DNA of 23,230 nucleotides from an uncultured Bacteroidales bacterium (GTDB lineage: Bacteria > Bacteroidota > Bacteroidia > Bacteroidales > UBA4417). Each line of letters starts with the position of its first letter. Positions within the stretch are counted from its first letter, which is position 1. The position numbers and the translations under genes are program-made. The stretch is taken from contig CALCJE010000161.1 in the NCBI GenBank assembly GCA_937965665.1, positions 1 to 23,230 on the forward strand. Reading direction: 5' to 3'. Of this stretch, positions 15,690-22,773 are shown in pieces. Below the pieces are notes generated by a model. It did not search any database, had not been told where the DNA came from, and was given only the letters and a program-made list of their open reading frames with translations.

Positions 15690-16679
15690 TTATTTCTTCT
15701 TTTTTAATGCTTCCTGCACAAGCATTCCAAAGAAATCTTTTAACTGGTACCCGGCAGCTTTTGCCTGTTTGGGTACAATACTTTCAGCAGAAAATCCGGG
15801 AACCGTATTAACCTCGAGAAAGCACCACTCGTCGCCGGTTAAAAAATAATCGAATCTAACAACCCCCTGGCAATTGAATTTGCGGTATAAATAGGCTGTA
15901 ATCCGCTGGCATTCTGCAGCCTGCGCTGCAGTTATAGGGGCTGGTGTTATTTCGCTGGCCAATCCCTCGGTATATTTGGCCTGGTAATCGAAGAAATCAT
16001 TTTTCGAAATCACTTCTGTTACCGGCAGTACTTTTACTTCTCCATCCACGCTGAAAACACCGCAAGCCATTTCACGACCTTTTATAAATTGCTGCACCAG
16101 TACTTCGTCATCTTCCTGAAAGGCTTTGGAAATGGCTCCATCAATTCCTCCGGCTTCATAAACCTTGCTAACGCCTACACTCGAACCTGATTTGTTAGGT
16201 TTTATGAAACAAGGCAACCCTACTTCTGCAGCCAGCAAGTTGGCATCCCAGCTTTCGCCTTTACGAAGGATAACCGTTGCAGCCACATTTACACCATATT
16301 GTTTTGCCAGGTCGTTGCAGAAATATTTATTAAAAGTAAGCGCCGAAGTGGTTACATCGCAGCTGGTATAGGGTATCCCGGCTATATCAAGGTAGCCCTG
16401 CAGTTTTCCATCTTCACCCGGAGTACCATGTATGGCTATAAAGGCGCAATCGAAGGTAACTGAAACTCCGTCAATTTGAAGGCAGTGATTATTCCGGTCG
16501 AACGGAACCAGGGTTCCATCATCTTTAGTGTATAGCCACTTACCATCCCTGATGAGTACCGGAAACACATTAAATTTTTCGGGATCGAGGAAGTTTTTAA
16601 CCTGCGATGCACTGGCGATGGAAACTTCATACTCGCCTGAATCGCCACCCATGAACAAAACAATATTGGATTTTACCAT
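15690..16679 (-). CDS. ddl: D-alanine--D-alanine ligase
   Basis: A 329-residue ATP-grasp enzyme that joins two D-alanines for the peptidoglycan stem peptide. Motifs in order: GGDSGEYEVSIASA (11-24) with the conserved Glu, IHGTPGEDGKLQG (83-95), FIKPNKSGSSVGVSKV (158-173) that binds ATP, KGREMACGV (200-208), FDYQAKYTEG (230-239) and EVNTVPGF (289-296). The Tyr of AKY (236) is the residue that favours D-Ala-D-Ala over D-Ala-D-lactate synthesis, so ordinary activity is likely. The start ATG is at 16679. The gene is divergent from a PASTA protein; its predicted promoter leaves a leader of about 145 bases that may be structured. A terminator shared with rdgB lies three bases downstream. Confidence 0.95.
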   Translation of the reverse strand: MVKSNIVLFMGGDSGEYEVSIASASQVKNFLDPEKFNVFPVLIRDGKWLYTKDDGTLVPFDRNNHCLQIDGVSVTFDCAFIAIHGTPGEDGKLQGYLDIAGIPYTSCDVTTSALTFNKYFCNDLAKQYGVNVAATVILRKGESWDANLLAAEVGLPCFIKPNKSGSSVGVSKVYEAGGIDGAISKAFQEDDEVLVQQFIKGREMACGVFSVDGEVKVLPVTEVISKNDFFDYQAKYTEGLASEITPAPITAAQAAECQRITAYLYRKFNCQGVVRFDYFLTGDEWCFLEVNTVPGFSAESIVPKQAKAAGYQLKDFFGMLVQEALKKKK

Positions 16680-16826
16680 TTGTAACGCATTTTAAATAAC
16701 ACACATCATACATTAAGTTCTTAACTGCAAGTAAACCTGTCATTTATCCAGGTGATGGAGGCAGAACCCTGCAGTCAGCGGGAAACCTGAAACCGAACTT
16801 CAGGCTTAAGCAAAGCCTGAATCCGG
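16680..16826 (-). promoter_or_regulatory. Candidate structured 5' leader of ddl
   Basis: If ddl is transcribed from the -7 box at 16837-16830, its mRNA begins near 16825 with a hairpin whose core is TTCAGGCTT/AAGCCTGAA (16799-16807 with 16813-16821, perfect 9 bp, 5-base loop), extended by CCG/CGG (16793-16795 with 16824-16826). Next come a small GCAG-AACC-CTGC hairpin (16761-16772) and a CAGGT (16749-16753, plus strand) that can pair with either of two ACCTG copies, at 16785-16789 or 16735-16739. These two pairings exclude each other. I do not recognise a known riboswitch here. The fold was read by eye only. Confidence 0.4.
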
Positions 16827-16829
16827 TGG

Positions 16830-16856
16830 CAAAGTTAAAGAACCTTTAAATATCAA
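16830..16856 (-). promoter_or_regulatory. Promoter of ddl
   Basis: On the minus strand TAACTTTG (16837-16830) matches TAnnTTTG exactly, with TTG (16856-16854) 16 bases upstream, one base shorter than the usual range. No other TAnnTTTG lies between it and the ddl ATG. It overlaps the region upstream of the divergent PASTA promoter. Confidence 0.55.
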
Positions 16857-16874
16857 CACAGCTCAGTAAATTTA

Positions 16875-16882
16875 TATCTTTG
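16875..16882 (+). promoter_or_regulatory. -7 box of the PASTA-T9SS-rluD operon
   Basis: TATCTTTG at 16875-16882 matches TAnnTTTG exactly. No TTG is seen at the -33 distance; the only match nearby is TTT. Transcription would start near 16889, giving a leader of about 72 bases before the ATG at 16961. This makes a TTG start at 16880 impossible, since it lies in the box. Confidence 0.6.
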
Positions 16883-16960
16883 CAAAAAACAATATTTTCG
16901 GTCGCTCGAAGTTTATTATTGCGGGGACTCATTACCAACACTACAGGGCAAAAAAAGCGT

Positions 16961-17791
16961 ATGAACTTTATACAATTTATCACAACCCGGCGGTTTTTAA
17001 AACATCTCGCATATTCCTTATTGCTGTTTATTGCAATTGCCTGGATTACCCTTACCATACTGAAGCTGTATACACGTCACGACCAGGTAGCCGTAACCCC
17101 TGATTATGTTGGCCTTACGATGGATCAGATTGATGAACTGGAATCGAGTAAAGATTTTGACCTGGTGGTAGTCGACTCTATTTATGATTATACCAAAAAA
17201 CCAGGAAGTGTTATTTCGCAGGATCCATTGCCTGCAACCAAGGTAAAACCCGGGCGAGCCATTTACCTTTCGCTGGTATCGTTTATGCCTGAGCAGGTAA
17301 GTATGCCCGAACTTGTCGACCTTTCATTACGTCGTGCCAAAGCGCTTTTACAAACCTACGGCCTTAAACTGGGCAGGATAAGTGTAGTTCCTGATATTGC
17401 TGAAAATGCAGTATTAAAAGTTTCTATCAACGGTCGCACTGTGAAACCCGGCACCCAAATCAGTAAAGGTTCAGTAGTTGATTTGGTGGTAGGTTCAGGA
17501 ACCGGCACCGGCCAGCCAGCCATTCCATTCCTGATTGGTAAAACACGCGAAACTGCCTTGCTTGAACTTTCGAGGCTTGGATTTAAGGTTGGAAGTGAAA
17601 GCTATTCAAACGATTGCGACAGCACCAATGCGCTGGTTTACGAACAAGACCCGATGTATGTTTATGGCAAACATGTAGTTGCAGGTACTGTTTTCTCACT
17701 CACTTACAAAGCCGGAAATGAGCTGAATTTCGAAGAATACATCAGGAATCTTGTAATTGATACCATTCCCGCGGAAACACCGCTTCCTTAA
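16961..17791 (+). CDS. PASTA domain protein, single-pass membrane anchored
   Basis: A 276-residue protein. A basic N terminus (MNFIQFITTRRFLKH) precedes one membrane span at about 15-36, and the rest should face the periplasm. Three PASTA-like repeats follow at about 43-107 (VTPDYVGLTMDQIDE ... VISQDPLPATKVKPG), 113-178 (VSMPELVDLSLRRAKALLQ ... KPGTQISKG) and 186-250 (AIPFLIGKTRETALLELSR ... YEQDPMYVYG). PASTA domains often bind peptidoglycan in Ser/Thr kinases and in PBP2x; here there is no kinase or transpeptidase domain, so the protein may be a cell-wall sensor or scaffold. It is divergent from ddl and five bases ahead of a T9SS-exported protein, in an operon ending with an RluD-type gene. 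Function is not established. Confidence 0.85.
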   Translation: MNFIQFITTRRFLKHLAYSLLLFIAIAWITLTILKLYTRHDQVAVTPDYVGLTMDQIDELESSKDFDLVVVDSIYDYTKKPGSVISQDPLPATKVKPGRAIYLSLVSFMPEQVSMPELVDLSLRRAKALLQTYGLKLGRISVVPDIAENAVLKVSINGRTVKPGTQISKGSVVDLVVGSGTGTGQPAIPFLIGKTRETALLELSRLGFKVGSESYSNDCDSTNALVYEQDPMYVYGKHVVAGTVFSLTYKAGNELNFEEYIRNLVIDTIPAETPLP

Positions 17792-17796
17792 TCCGC

Positions 17797-19797
17797 ATGT
17801 TGATGATAAAAAATATTTTAGCCACAGGTATAATCGTCCTTATTGGAATAGCAGCTTCTGCCCAGGAAATGCTGACTACGCCCCTTTTTAACCCTTTACT
17901 AACTCAGCAAGCCATTTTAAAGAGCGCTTCTTCAATTGCGCCTGGACCAATTTCACTTCCTTTTTACGACGATTTTTCGGTTAACACTGTATATCCATCA
18001 CCCTTAAAGTGGACTGATCGTTATGCATTTGTAAATACTGATTTTGCAAAATACCCACCCAGTGTAGGGGTTGTTACGCTGGATGCACTTGACGATAAAG
18101 GGGCTTTATACCCGGGAGCAGGACAGTTTCAATTCCAGGCTGACTATCTCACCTCATTACCCATAAGGCTCGATTCAATTTTTGCAACCGAAAAACGAGC
18201 CTTGAACCTGGGGGATTCCATTTACCTAAGCTTTTACTACCAGCCACAGGGACGAGCAATCAGCCCTCCATCAAGCAGTGATTCACTTATACTTGAATTC
18301 CATTCGCCTGGCGACAGTATTGAAGAATCTACTTCTGCCGGAGTTATTAAAGTTCCCCGCTGGACCGAAAAATGGTCGACTAACGGGGGCGTGCAGGTTG
18401 ATACCTTTGCCAGGATAAACCACAATTACTTCAAAAGGGTAATGATCCCGATGACCCGAAGTATCGACAGCGCTTTGTATTATAAAAACGGGTTTCAGTT
18501 CAGGTTCCGGAATCTTGCCAAGCTTTCGGGCAACTCACAACCCGACTGGCGTTCGAACGGAAGCCAGTGGAATATTGATGTGGTTTATCTCAATTATGGG
18601 CGCCAGTTGCGTGATACAGTTATGGAAGATGTAGCATTTGCAGATATTGCACCTTCAATGCTTATCAATTACGAATCGATGCCATACCGGCAATATGCCA
18701 GGAACTTTGATAATGAAATGAAAGACACCCTGTCAATTTCTATTGCTAACCTCGACAATAAAAACAGGAACAGGACATATCGATACCTCATAACTAAAAA
18801 CAGCAATTCGCTTCCAATTGCCGAATACGACGGTGAACCATACACCATTGCGCCTTATGCTACCGATGGATATGTAACCTATGGTCCCTGGGCCAGGCCA
18901 CCGGTAAATGTCTTTTTCCCGGTATCCGCTGACGAAAAAATTGTTTTCCACATTACCCATATTCTTTCTACTGATCCAAATCCTTTATACCGTTCGAACG
19001 ATACCATACGGTTCGACCAGCTATTCAGCAATTATTATGCTTATGATAACGGCACATCCGAAGCCGGTATAGGTATAAATGGCTCTCCCGGGTCGTATGC
19101 CGTTCAGTTTAAGCTCAATGAAAAAGACACATTGCGTGGCATGATGATCTATTTTAACCCCGTTGTTGGTGGCGCCAACCAAAAAATAATTGACTTGCAG
19201 GTATGGAACGATGCAAACGGTAAACCAAACCAGGTGATAAAAACTTTGGGAGGTGTAACGCCTGTTTATACAAGCACTGCCAATGAATTTAACTCTTATT
19301 GGTTCGATACCCCAGTGATTATCGACCAGGCAGCTTTCCCAGGCTTACGATTTTACATTGGCTGGACGCAGACTGATGTCGAAAACCTGAATGTAGGATT
19401 CGACAGGTACAAGGATAGCCAAACCAAACGGTTTTATAATGTTGACGGATCCTGGCAAATGAGCGACCCTGTAAACTACGGCAGCCTGATGATGCGTCCT
19501 ATCGTTGGCCCTGAAAACCCGGTGGGAATTGTAAAACCAACTGCTGCTGAGCGCCTGGCAATCCGGCCAAACCCAATAACTGATGGTAATCTTATAGTCC
19601 GGCTACCTCAATCATGGTTAAACACCCCGGCCGGAAGTGTGGAGTACACCATTATTTCGGCAACAGGCAGCCAGGTAATGACGGGCGCTTATTCTGAACT
19701 TGTTAATGTAAGTTTGTTGTCTCCGGGGTTTTACATTTTGGTTCTCAATAATTCCACAAATGGTTTAAAAGCCAGTGGCAAATTCATTATCCGGTAG
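17797..19797 (+). CDS. Exported protein with T9SS type A sorting domain
   Basis: A 666-residue protein. An N-terminal signal peptide (about 1-22, ending ASAQ) is followed by PFYDDFSVNTVYPSP and a beta-rich region; the stretch SIYLSFYYQPQG ... GFQFRFRN ... SQWNIDVVYLNYGR (to about 270) resembles a jelly-roll/MAM-like fold. A second beta region follows. The C terminus (about 590-666) has RLAIRPNPITDGNLIVRLP, then SPGFYILVLNN and GKFIIR, the Por secretion-system sorting domain, usually cleaved after export and replaced by a surface anchor. It is therefore predicted to be secreted or cell-surface exposed. No catalytic motif was seen. It follows the PASTA gene by five bases and precedes the RluD-type gene by 27. 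A second possible ATG lies at 17803. Confidence 0.86.
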   Translation: MLMIKNILATGIIVLIGIAASAQEMLTTPLFNPLLTQQAILKSASSIAPGPISLPFYDDFSVNTVYPSPLKWTDRYAFVNTDFAKYPPSVGVVTLDALDDKGALYPGAGQFQFQADYLTSLPIRLDSIFATEKRALNLGDSIYLSFYYQPQGRAISPPSSSDSLILEFHSPGDSIEESTSAGVIKVPRWTEKWSTNGGVQVDTFARINHNYFKRVMIPMTRSIDSALYYKNGFQFRFRNLAKLSGNSQPDWRSNGSQWNIDVVYLNYGRQLRDTVMEDVAFADIAPSMLINYESMPYRQYARNFDNEMKDTLSISIANLDNKNRNRTYRYLITKNSNSLPIAEYDGEPYTIAPYATDGYVTYGPWARPPVNVFFPVSADEKIVFHITHILSTDPNPLYRSNDTIRFDQLFSNYYAYDNGTSEAGIGINGSPGSYAVQFKLNEKDTLRGMMIYFNPVVGGANQKIIDLQVWNDANGKPNQVIKTLGGVTPVYTSTANEFNSYWFDTPVIIDQAAFPGLRFYIGWTQTDVENLNVGFDRYKDSQTKRFYNVDGSWQMSDPVNYGSLMMRPIVGPENPVGIVKPTAAERLAIRPNPITDGNLIVRLPQSWLNTPAGSVEYTIISATGSQVMTGAYSELVNVSLLSPGFYILVLNNSTNGLKASGKFIIR

Positions 19798-19824
19798 AGT
19801 TGAAACCGGAACTCCTGACAAAAT

Positions 19825-20880
19825 ATGATAGAAGAAGAATTAGACGATAATTCGGTATCAGCCGAAGAGAATGATTTATACGAACACTTCAGGTTCGAGG
19901 TCGATAAAGGCCAGGCTATGTTGCGTATTGATAAATTCCTGATGGGGCGCATACAGAATGCATCGCGCAATAAAATTCAGAATGCGGCGCATGCCAACAA
20001 TATACTGGTTAACGACAAGCCGGTGAAACCAAATTACCGGGTGAAACCTTTGGATGTTATCTCGATAGTACTGGCATACCCGCCCCGGGAAACGGAAATA
20101 CTACCCGAGAATATTCCAATCAATGTGGTGTACGAAGATGATGATGTGCTGGTAATCAACAAAGCAGCAGGAATGGTAGTACATCCCGCCCATGGCAACT
20201 ACACAGGAACGCTGGTTAATGCGCTGGCATACCGATTTAAAGAACAGGGAATAGTTTCCGAAACCGGTCCTTACCTGGTGCATCGTATTGATAAAGATAC
20301 CAGCGGGTTGCTGCTTGTTGCAAAAAACGAACTTGCTCAAAGCATACTGGCCCGTGGTTTTTTCGAACATAAAGTCGACAGGAAATACCTGGCGCTGGTG
20401 TGGGGCGATTTTAAAGAAGATGAAGGGACTGTGAATGGACATATCGGGAGATGCCTTCGTGACAGGCTGGTGATGGATGTATTTCCTGACGGCAGCCATG
20501 GCAAGGAAGCCATTACCCACTACCGGGTGATACGCAGGTTCCATTATATTTCCTTAATTGAATGCACCCTCGAAACCGGCCGTACACACCAAATCAGGGC
20601 GCATATGCAGCATATCGGCCACACCCTTTTTAACGATGCACGATATGGAGGCAACCAGGTGTTGAAGGGAACTACTTTTACCAAATACAAACAATTTATT
20701 CAGAATTGTTTTGATGCTTGCCCCAGGCAGGCCCTTCATGCACAATCGCTTGGTTTTATGCACCCAGTGAGTGGTAAAAAAATGTATTTTGAAACCGAAC
20801 TTCCTGATGATATGAAGGCTGTTATTGAAAAATGGGAAAGATACGTTATAAAGATTGATCCCGATGAAGAAACAGACTAA
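19825..20880 (+). CDS. rluD: RluD-type 23S rRNA pseudouridine synthase (RluA family)
   Basis: A 351-residue enzyme with an N-terminal S4 RNA-binding domain (about 33-82, RIDKFLMGRIQNASRNKIQ ... VNDKPVKPNYRV) and the RluA-family catalytic domain. The active-site motif HRIDKDTSGLLL begins at 153, with catalytic Asp 156. GRTHQIRAHM (252-261) and the final KKMYFETELPDDM are typical. RluD makes pseudouridines at 1911, 1915 and 1917 in helix 69, so it modifies the base that RlmH, also in this window, then methylates. An acidic extension of about 25 residues precedes the S4 domain. Exact rRNA target is inferred from overall similarity with S4-containing members. It is the last gene of the operon. 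Confidence 0.9.
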   Translation: MIEEELDDNSVSAEENDLYEHFRFEVDKGQAMLRIDKFLMGRIQNASRNKIQNAAHANNILVNDKPVKPNYRVKPLDVISIVLAYPPRETEILPENIPINVVYEDDDVLVINKAAGMVVHPAHGNYTGTLVNALAYRFKEQGIVSETGPYLVHRIDKDTSGLLLVAKNELAQSILARGFFEHKVDRKYLALVWGDFKEDEGTVNGHIGRCLRDRLVMDVFPDGSHGKEAITHYRVIRRFHYISLIECTLETGRTHQIRAHMQHIGHTLFNDARYGGNQVLKGTTFTKYKQFIQNCFDACPRQALHAQSLGFMHPVSGKKMYFETELPDDMKAVIEKWERYVIKIDPDEETD

Positions 20881-20901
20881 CGATTAATTTCAGGTTAAAT
20901 A

Positions 20902-20940
20902 AAAAAGGCTGTCACTAATTAGCGACAGCCTTTTTCAGTT
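20902..20940. terminator. Bidirectional terminator after rluD
   Basis: AAAAAGGCTGTC (20902-20913) pairs perfectly over 12 bp with GACAGCCTTTTT (20924-20935) around a 10-base loop. A and T tracts flank both sides, so it can end rluD on the plus strand and the small exported protein gene on the minus strand. Confidence 0.88.
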
Positions 20941-20955
20941 TATAAAACAAGCATT

Positions 20956-21441
20956 TTACCGATCAAATGTGTAACGGATGCCAATCTGGCTTTGGATAAA
21001 GAAACTCGTTCCTCCAACCAGGTTAATACCAGGCCTCACATCGAGCGAAATTGCCAGGGGAATATCTGGTTTCCATTCAATACCGATAACGCCGTCAACA
21101 CCTATAAAAAGCTCGCTGTCGTGTGTTTCTCCGGCATCGTAATGGTTATTATTCCACGAACCGATATGTGCTCCCGGGCCATAATACCATTGAAACTGGT
21201 CACGGTATTCATTTAACCCGCCCAGGTCGTTAAATGAGTTATGTATTTCGTACATGGCAGTGATGTTGGTATAATCGTGCCAGAATCCCAATGTAAAATC
21301 GAATGCTTTGTTGCCATCGCTAAAAACTTTAACTGACAAGCCTGAGGGAGAGCCAATAGCTGCACCAATGCCCCATTTATACTGCGCATTCGCTGTAAAG
21401 GTTGTAAATGCAATTACACAAACAAAGAGTAGTTTTTTCAT
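20956..21441 (-). CDS. Small exported protein, probable outer-membrane beta-barrel
   Basis: A 161-residue protein with a clear signal peptide (MKKLLFVCVIAFTTFTANA, cut before QYKW). The mature part alternates short hydrophobic beta strands with glycines and polar turns: KWGIGAAIGSPSGLSVKVFS, ALDF-like FDFTLGFWHDY, WYYGPGAHIGSW, LFIGVDGVIGIEWKPDIPLA, and a final QSQIGIRYTFDR. The alternating pattern, the Gly/aromatic girdle and the C-terminal aromatic strand suggest a small eight-stranded outer-membrane barrel. I cannot name a family. Its only neighbours are convergent rluD and, behind a possible terminator, mqnE. No TAnnTTTG promoter was seen upstream. It is flanked by terminators and so is probably expressed alone. 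Confidence 0.75.
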   Translation of the reverse strand: MKKLLFVCVIAFTTFTANAQYKWGIGAAIGSPSGLSVKVFSDGNKAFDFTLGFWHDYTNITAMYEIHNSFNDLGGLNEYRDQFQWYYGPGAHIGSWNNNHYDAGETHDSELFIGVDGVIGIEWKPDIPLAISLDVRPGINLVGGTSFFIQSQIGIRYTFDR

Positions 21442-21512
21442 AAAATTAAAATTAATTCGGTTTTTGGTTTTCTTAAAATCCGGTTGTTTACCCGGAAAGC
21501 TTTACCTGATAA

Positions 21513-21554
21513 CGTAAAAACGCTCTCGTATTATACAATAGCGAGTGTTTTTTT
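21513..21554 (-). terminator. Possible terminator of mqnE
   Basis: AAAAACGCTC (21516-21525) pairs with GAGTGTTTTT (21543-21552) with one G-T wobble, around a 17-base A/T-rich loop. On the minus strand it follows mqnE and ends in TTTTTACG. It lies 55 bases past the stop and upstream of the next minus-strand gene. The rest of 21442-21607 is A/T rich, with a small TCCGG/CCGGA hairpin at 21479-21496 and no recognised promoter. Confidence 0.5.
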
Positions 21555-21607
21555 CAACAGCTAAAACATCAATGTTATATCTGAACCCTGATTTAGACTA
21601 AAAGAAG

Positions 21608-22714
21608 TCAGGAGTTGATGATATTATACAATGAATCGCGCTCTGCGTGCACCCTTCCTGCTTTTGTTATCAACTGCCTGATTTCGTCTGAACTCAGGGA
21701 TGGATTCTGGTCGCCGGCACCGGCCAGCGAATAAATTTTTGTAGAATCATTGATGGTACCATCGAGGTCATCAACCCCAAAAGCAAGTGATAATGCAGCC
21801 ATCTCCTTGCCAATCATGGGCCAATAGGCTTTCAGGTGGGGAATATTATCGAGGTATATGCGCGAAACGGCATAATTACGAAGATCCTCAATCAAAGACA
21901 CTTCTTCGATGTACGACATTTCGTTATTCTTGTTTTTAAATTTCAATGGGATATAGGCATTAAAACCACCGGTTCGGTCCTGTAATTGCCTGAGCAGCTC
22001 CATATGCTGAATCCTGTGTTCGAAAGTTTCGATATGCCCATACAGGATAGTAGCATTGGTAGGGATACCCAACTGGTGAGCCGTTTCGTGAACCTGCAGC
22101 CAGGCTTCGGTAGTTGATTTCTTACCGCATATCTGTTCCCTGACTTTGTCGTCAAAAATCTCGGCACCACCACCTGGCAGCGAATTCAAACCGGCATCTT
22201 TCAGTAACTGAAGTCCCTGTTCAAAGCTCAGCCCCGATTTTTTCGCCATGTATTCAATTTCGATGGCTGTGTATGCTTTTATATGCAGTGTTGGCCTGGC
22301 CTCGTGAACCCGTTTTATAAGATCAGCATAATAATAAATATCACGCCCGGGATGCACCGCACCTACTATATGCACTTCGGTAATTTCGTCGCCCAGGTTT
22401 ACAACAGTGCGCACCATTTCGTCGATGGTCAGCTCCCACGATTCCCGGCTCTGGTGATGCGAATAAGAACAAAATTTACAATCGTACACACAAATATTGG
22501 TAGGTTCTATATGCACATTGCGGTTGTAATAAACATACTCGCCAACCGTGCGTTTTCGCACCTGGTCAGCCAGCAGTGCAAGCAGCGAAGTATCGGCATC
22601 ACTATAAAGAGCAACACCTTCGGCAGGAGTAATACGTGTTCCGTCCAGAATTTTCAGGGCGATATCTTTTACATGGCTATCAATAGCCGACATTTTAACA
22701 AGTTCTGAAATCAT
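21608..22714 (-). CDS. mqnE: Aminofutalosine synthase (radical SAM, menaquinone futalosine pathway)
   Basis: A 368-residue radical SAM enzyme. HIEPTNICVYDCKFCSY (68-84) holds the Cys75-x3-Cys79-x2-Cys82 cluster motif that binds the 4Fe-4S centre. EVHIVGAVHP (113-122) and LNSLPGGGAEIF (176-187) are the next conserved blocks, and GIPTNATILYGHIET and DNIPHLKAYWPMIG follow. This order and wording fit MqnE (joins SAM-derived adenosyl radical to 3-[(1-carboxyvinyl)oxy]benzoate, giving aminofutalosine) better than MqnC or CofH. It implies that the organism makes menaquinone by the futalosine pathway. Partners mqnA, mqnC and mqnD are not in this window. The start ATG is at 22714; ATG at 22693 is possible. 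Confidence 0.88.
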   Translation of the reverse strand: MISELVKMSAIDSHVKDIALKILDGTRITPAEGVALYSDADTSLLALLADQVRKRTVGEYVYYNRNVHIEPTNICVYDCKFCSYSHHQSRESWELTIDEMVRTVVNLGDEITEVHIVGAVHPGRDIYYYADLIKRVHEARPTLHIKAYTAIEIEYMAKKSGLSFEQGLQLLKDAGLNSLPGGGAEIFDDKVREQICGKKSTTEAWLQVHETAHQLGIPTNATILYGHIETFEHRIQHMELLRQLQDRTGGFNAYIPLKFKNKNNEMSYIEEVSLIEDLRNYAVSRIYLDNIPHLKAYWPMIGKEMAALSLAFGVDDLDGTINDSTKIYSLAGAGDQNPSLSSDEIRQLITKAGRVHAERDSLYNIINS

Positions 22715-22744
22715 CGTTTGGATACTTATAAGTAGATTGGTAAG

Positions 22745-22773
22745 CGAATTTATATGTTAATGAACCACTACAA
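22745..22773 (-). promoter_or_regulatory. Tentative promoter of mqnE
   Basis: On the minus strand TTG (22773-22771), an 18-base spacer and TAAATTCG (22752-22745) resemble the Bacteroidetes consensus, with one mismatch in the -7 box. The -33 part overlaps the end of the upstream coding region. The start would be near 22739, 25 bases before the ATG. Confidence 0.3.

Noticed and set aside
16741..16826. Known riboswitch (cobalamin, TPP, SAM, preQ1) upstream of ddl
   Set aside because: None of the conserved core sequences of these classes was found on either strand.
16880..16960. TTG start for the PASTA protein
   Set aside because: The TTG is inside a perfect TATCTTTG -7 box, and the ATG at 16961 gives a normal membrane-anchor N terminus.
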